Positions 60,936-64,000 of a stretch of 64,000 bases of DNA are shown here, piece by piece; within the stretch, counting starts at the first letter, position 1, and the number at the start of each line of letters is the position of its first letter. The DNA lies in NCBI RefSeq assembly GCF_900094555.1, contig NZ_FMAC01000004.1:372001-436000 (forward strand). Direction: 5' to 3'. The notes under the pieces were generated by a model. That model did no database searches. It was given only the letters and a program-made list of their open reading frames with translations, and had not been told where the DNA came from. This DNA comes from Martinezella hainanensis. Its GTDB lineage: Bacteria > Pseudomonadota > Alphaproteobacteria > Rhizobiales > Rhizobiaceae. The translations under genes were made by a program, and so were the position numbers.

Positions 60936-61478
60936 TTATTCTGCTGCCGGCTCGGCTGCTGCGGCTGCAGCAGCTTCTGCAGCTGCCTTTGCTTCTGCGG
61001 CTTCGGCTGCTGCCTTCTCGGCTGCGAGCGCCTGAGCGGCTGCAACCTTCTCGGCTTCGATGCGTGCCTTTTCATCGGCCAGAGCCTGACGCTCGGCGTC
61101 GTTGAGCTTGCGGGCGCGGGTGCCGGTATTTTCGACGATACGGGCAGCCTTACCGCGCAGGTCGCGCAGGTAGTAGAGCTTGGCGCGACGGACCTTACCG
61201 CGGCGAACGACTTCGACGCTTTCGATCATCGGGGAGTAAACCGGGAATACGCGCTCGACGCCTTCGCCGTAGGAGATCTTGCGAACCGTGAAGTTTTCCT
61301 GCAGGCCGCCGCCGGAGCGAGCGATGCAAACGCCTTCATAGGCCTGAACGCGGGTACGGTTGCCTTCCGTGACCTTCACGTTGACGCGAACGGTGTCGCC
61401 AGCGGAAAATTCGGGAAGCGTGCGCTTGGCTTCGATCTTGGCAGCCTGTTCGGCTTCCAACTGCTGAATGATGTTCAT
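60936..61478 (-). CDS. rplS: Ribosomal protein L19 with Ala/Glu-rich C-terminal tail
   Basis: 180 residues, longer than the usual 115-125. The L19 core (1-125) includes [40 protein letters not shown] and [19 protein letters not shown]. From about 129 a low-complexity coiled-coil-like tail follows, made of Ala, Glu and Lys ([20 protein letters not shown]). Such extensions are common in alphaproteobacteria. Located at the 30S-50S interface. Confidence 0.96.
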   Translation of the reverse strand: MNIIQQLEAEQAAKIEAKRTLPEFSAGDTVRVNVKVTEGNRTRVQAYEGVCIARSGGGLQENFTVRKISYGEGVERVFPVYSPMIESVEVVRRGKVRRAKLYYLRDLRGKAARIVENTGTRARKLNDAERQALADEKARIEAEKVAAAQALAAEKAAAEAAEAKAAAEAAAAAAAEPAAE

Positions 61479-61740
61479 AGTATCAACCTCGTTGTTGCTT
61501 CAACAGCCAGAGCGCCCGAACGATCTATCCTTGGTCGAACCCGAAGGTCTCGCCGCGTGATATATGCCTGTTACGGCAGGGGCGGATACGTCTGCTTTTC
61601 TTTGGTGGTTGATGGGAGTTTTCCCATGCCGGCCGCGCACATATCCTATTGTCACGCGTTTGTCACCCCTTGGCGGGGAATTAAGTGGCGTTTATTGCCG
61701 GTTTGGCGGTCTGTTCGAATGGATGTCGCTCATCCAGCCA

Positions 61741-62442
61741 TCACCGCAGCTGTTTCGTCGGCGGCTCGTCCAGCAAATCCGGTCGGCGCTCTCGCGTCAG
61801 CTGCTCGGCCTGTTCCCGCTGCCATTTGGCGATCGCTGCGTGGTTGCCCGAGGTGAGGATGGCCGGGATCTCGCGGCCCTCCCAGATCTGCGGGCGGGTA
61901 TAATGCGGATGCTCGAGCAGCCCGCTTTCGAAGCTTTCGTGCAGGCCGGAAAGGTCGTTGCCCATGACGCCGGGCAGGATGCGGACGATGGCATCGAGCA
62001 GGATCAGGGCAGCCGGTTCGCCGCCCGAGAGGATATAGTCGCCGATCGAGACTTCCTCGAGATCGCGGCCGTCAATGACCCGCTGGTCGACGCCTTCGAA
62101 GCGGCCGCAGACGATGATGACGCCGTCTCCATCGGCAAGTTCGCGCACGCGCTTCTGGGTCAGCGGCTTGCCGCGCGGGCTCATCAGCAGGCGCGGGCGG
62201 TGATCGTTTTCGCTGGCGTGGTCGATGGCACGGGCAAGCACATCGGGCTTCAACACCATGCCGGCGCCGCCGCCAGCCGGCGTGTCGTCGACGGTGCGGT
62301 GCTTGTCGGTCGTGAAATCGCGGATCTGCACTGTATCCAGCGACCATTGCCCTCGTTCCATCGCCTTGCCGGCGAGCGAGCTGCCGAGATGACCGGGAAA
62401 CATCTCGGGATAAAGCGTCAATATGGTCGCCCGGAAACTCAT
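61741..62442 (-). CDS. trmD: tRNA (guanine37-N1)-methyltransferase
   Basis: 233 residues: SPOUT methyltransferase with [57 protein letters not shown] and [20 protein letters not shown] forming the knot that binds SAM. Modifies G37 next to the anticodon. Start 62442 is standard. Confidence 0.96.
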   Translation of the reverse strand: MSFRATILTLYPEMFPGHLGSSLAGKAMERGQWSLDTVQIRDFTTDKHRTVDDTPAGGGAGMVLKPDVLARAIDHASENDHRPRLLMSPRGKPLTQKRVRELADGDGVIIVCGRFEGVDQRVIDGRDLEEVSIGDYILSGGEPAALILLDAIVRILPGVMGNDLSGLHESFESGLLEHPHYTRPQIWEGREIPAILTSGNHAAIAKWQREQAEQLTRERRPDLLDEPPTKQLR

Positions 62443-62466
62443 GGTGCGGTCACTTCCCAATGAGGA

Positions 62467-63051
62467 TCACTTCTTCTTCGGCTTGCCCTGCGGCTTCTCG
62501 GGCTTTTCCGGTTTGCCGATCAGGTCATCGGGGCCGTCGATCAGGCCGGCGGCCAGCGGGTCGATCAGGATCTTGCCGCCCTCAAGGTCGATTTCGAGCA
62601 CGGCAGCCTCGGAAAAGGGGATCAGAACAGGGCGCTTGCCGGGGCCTTTCAGCTCCAGCAGATCGCCGGCGCCGAAATCATAGACGCCGCTGACCGTGCC
62701 GTAGCCGGTGCCCTTGTCATCGACGGCTTCCAGCCCTTCGAGGTCGGTATAGAAGAATTCGTCGTCGTCGAGTTCGTCGTCCGGCAGGTTGTCGCGCTCG
62801 ATGTAGAGTTCCAGCCCGTTCAGCGCCTCGGCGGCATTACGGTCGTTGACGCCGCGGAAACGTACGATGACGACGTTCTTGGCCTCGCGGATTTCCAGGA
62901 CTTCGAAGCTGCGGCCGTCCATGCTGTGCAGGTGGCCATAATCGCCGAGTGCGGTCGGATCGGACGTATAGGCGCGGGCGCGCACCTCACCCCGCAAGCC
63001 CTGTGCCGCGCCGATGGTCGCCATCAATACCGGATTTTGCAGTGTCGTCAT
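62467..63051 (-). CDS. rimM: 16S rRNA processing protein RimM
   Basis: 194 residues: N-terminal [20 protein letters not shown] domain, PRC-barrel with [20 protein letters not shown], and a Lys/Pro-rich tail ([16 protein letters not shown]). Helps maturation of the 30S head domain and binds S19. 24 bases precede trmD. Confidence 0.94.
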   Translation of the reverse strand: MTTLQNPVLMATIGAAQGLRGEVRARAYTSDPTALGDYGHLHSMDGRSFEVLEIREAKNVVIVRFRGVNDRNAAEALNGLELYIERDNLPDDELDDDEFFYTDLEGLEAVDDKGTGYGTVSGVYDFGAGDLLELKGPGKRPVLIPFSEAAVLEIDLEGGKILIDPLAAGLIDGPDDLIGKPEKPEKPQGKPKKK

Positions 63052-63180
63052 GGTCTCTTCGCCGATTGCCGGGCTCGCTGCATAATTCTTTAGATCGGAA
63101 CCGACTTAACGAAATATGTAGCAGGTCTAAAGCGCTGTAGTTGCGTTCTCTCATAGGCTGAACGCCAGCCGATGGGAAAC

Positions 63181-63214
63181 AAAAAACGGGCGGCATGTTG
63201 CCATGCCGCCCGCT
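63181..63214 (-). terminator. Terminator after rpsP
   Basis: Minus strand GCGGGCGGCATGG-CAA-CATGCCGCCCG followed by TTTTTT. It separates rpsP from rimM, so the two are only partly co-transcribed. Confidence 0.8.
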
Positions 63215-63235
63215 TTCGACAGTCACAAGGACCGA

Positions 63236-63595
63236 TTATTCAGAAGCAGCAGCGGCGTCAGCAGCCTTCTGTGCCTTCTCGGCAGCGCGTTCCTGAGCGC
63301 GCTTGCCCGGCTTTGCCTTTTCCGGGTTGTTCTTGGCTTCGCGCTTTGCGAGGCCGGCTTCGTTGAGGAAGCGCAGAACGCGGTCGGTCGGCTGGGCGCC
63401 GTGGTCGAGCCAATGCTTGATGCGGTCAGCCTTGAGTTCAACGCGCTTGGCGTCGTCCTTGGCAAGCATCGGATTCCAGGAGCCGAGGGTCTCCAGGAAA
63501 CGGCCGTCGCGCGGCGAGCGGGCGTCGGCTACGACAACGTGGTAGTACGGGCGCTTCTTGGAGCCACCGCGGGCGAGACGAATTTTCAATGCCAT
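63236..63595 (-). CDS. rpsP: Ribosomal protein S16
   Basis: 119 residues: [40 protein letters not shown] and [11 protein letters not shown], then an Ala/Lys-rich tail ([20 protein letters not shown]). AAGGAG 7 bases before ATG 63595 supports the start. A longer frame to 63709 is unsupported. Confidence 0.96.
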   Translation of the reverse strand: MALKIRLARGGSKKRPYYHVVVADARSPRDGRFLETLGSWNPMLAKDDAKRVELKADRIKHWLDHGAQPTDRVLRFLNEAGLAKREAKNNPEKAKPGKRAQERAAEKAQKAADAAAASE

Positions 63596-63720
63596 GTTAA
63601 TTCTCCTTAGGCTTTTCTTGACCGCTTCGTTGTGCGGCATGGTTACGTCGCGCTGCTTTTCTCTTGCTGCGTGATCCCTGTCGAAAACGTCTTGCATTTT
63701 CGGGATCATGCGGCCGGGGG

Positions 63721-64000
63721 TTACCCTTTGAAATCCGCAGCGATCTGTTCATGATGCCGGATGACTTCCTTAATGACGAAGTTCAGGAACTTCTCGGCGA
63801 AATCCGGGTCCAGATTTGCGTCCTTTGCCAGGCGGCGCAGGCGCTCGATCTGAAATTCTTCGCGCGCCGGGTCGGCCGGCGGCAGGTCGTATTTGGCTTT
63901 CAGCACGCCCACTTCCTTTGTGCAGCGGAAGCGCTCGGCCAGCATGTGCACCAGTGCGGCATCGATATTGTCGATCGACTGGCGGTAGTTGCCCAATTGG
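63721..64000 (-). CDS. AroQ-type chorismate mutase, 5' end cut by window
   Basis: About 92 codons seen; reading is open at the right edge, and homologues have roughly ten more residues before [20 protein letters not shown]. Helical AroQ motifs: [37 protein letters not shown] and [20 protein letters not shown]. Makes prephenate for phenylalanine and tyrosine. Confidence 0.88.
   Translation of the reverse strand, partial: QLGNYRQSIDNIDAALVHMLAERFRCTKEVGVLKAKYDLPPADPAREEFQIERLRRLAKDANLDPDFAEKFLNFVIKEVIRHHEQIAADFKG

Overview
The window looks like chromosomal DNA of a Rhizobium-type alphaproteobacterium (Rhizobiaceae). The signs are high GC with strong GC3 bias, an rpsP-rimM-trmD-rplS block, a glnK-amtB pair behind a sigma-54 promoter, a CenR-like regulator, a MocR regulator, a MipA/OmpV porin-like protein and several families of rhizobial intergenic palindromes. 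All assignments come from reading the sequence and recalling protein families; no database search was run.

Layout. 1-1175: 5' part of a TctE-like sensor kinase and its TctD-like regulator. 1239-6771: surface-polysaccharide module (tandem alpha/beta hydrolase, Wzx-type flippase, GT2 and GT4 glycosyltransferases). 7178-11677: probable D-lysine/L-pipecolate catabolism (Lrp-type effector domain, AmaA-, AmaB- and DpkA-like enzymes), bracketed by two palindromic repeat blocks. 11930-17003: a GH144-like beta-glucanase, a TetR/SnoaL-like pair with its operator, an EamA exporter and a MocR regulator. 17165-27303: a two-component system followed by a tightly coupled nine-gene operon: HAD phosphatase, class III aminotransferase, arginase-fold hydrolase, two four-helix SMR-like proteins, fatty-acid desaturase, Cys-nucleophile hydrolase, FemAB/GNAT-like transferase and cyclopropane synthase-like methyltransferase. 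Four perfectly phased 11-bp repeats lie in front of it. I do not recognise this as a characterised pathway; it is my main candidate for an undescribed system, probably making and flipping an amine-bearing envelope lipid or lipid-linked metabolite.

27244-33290: housekeeping genes (MipA/OmpV, PAP2 phosphatase, DUF1007, tRNA-Gly, ProX deacylase, CnoX-like thioredoxin, LON-domain protein, Trm112). 33291-38265: an AT-richer inserted defence island between Trm112 and a UbiH-like gene, carrying a 5-cytosine methylase, Vsr nuclease, MutL/MORC-type GHKL ATPase and an unrecognised 340-residue partner, with a decayed ORF at its right edge. 38266-49076: conserved core (UbiH-like, TesB, GlnK, AmtB, FtsK, LolA, exonuclease III, cNMP-binding protein, CenR-like regulator, YkuD transpeptidase). 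49221-55770: redox enzymes and exporters with LysR/MarR regulators, each with recognisable operator palindromes. 55851-64000: leuC, a possible 44-residue protein, an atypical Sel1-repeat protein, an amino-acid ABC transporter lacking its ATPase, and the rplS-trmD-rimM-rpsP-chorismate mutase series on the minus strand.
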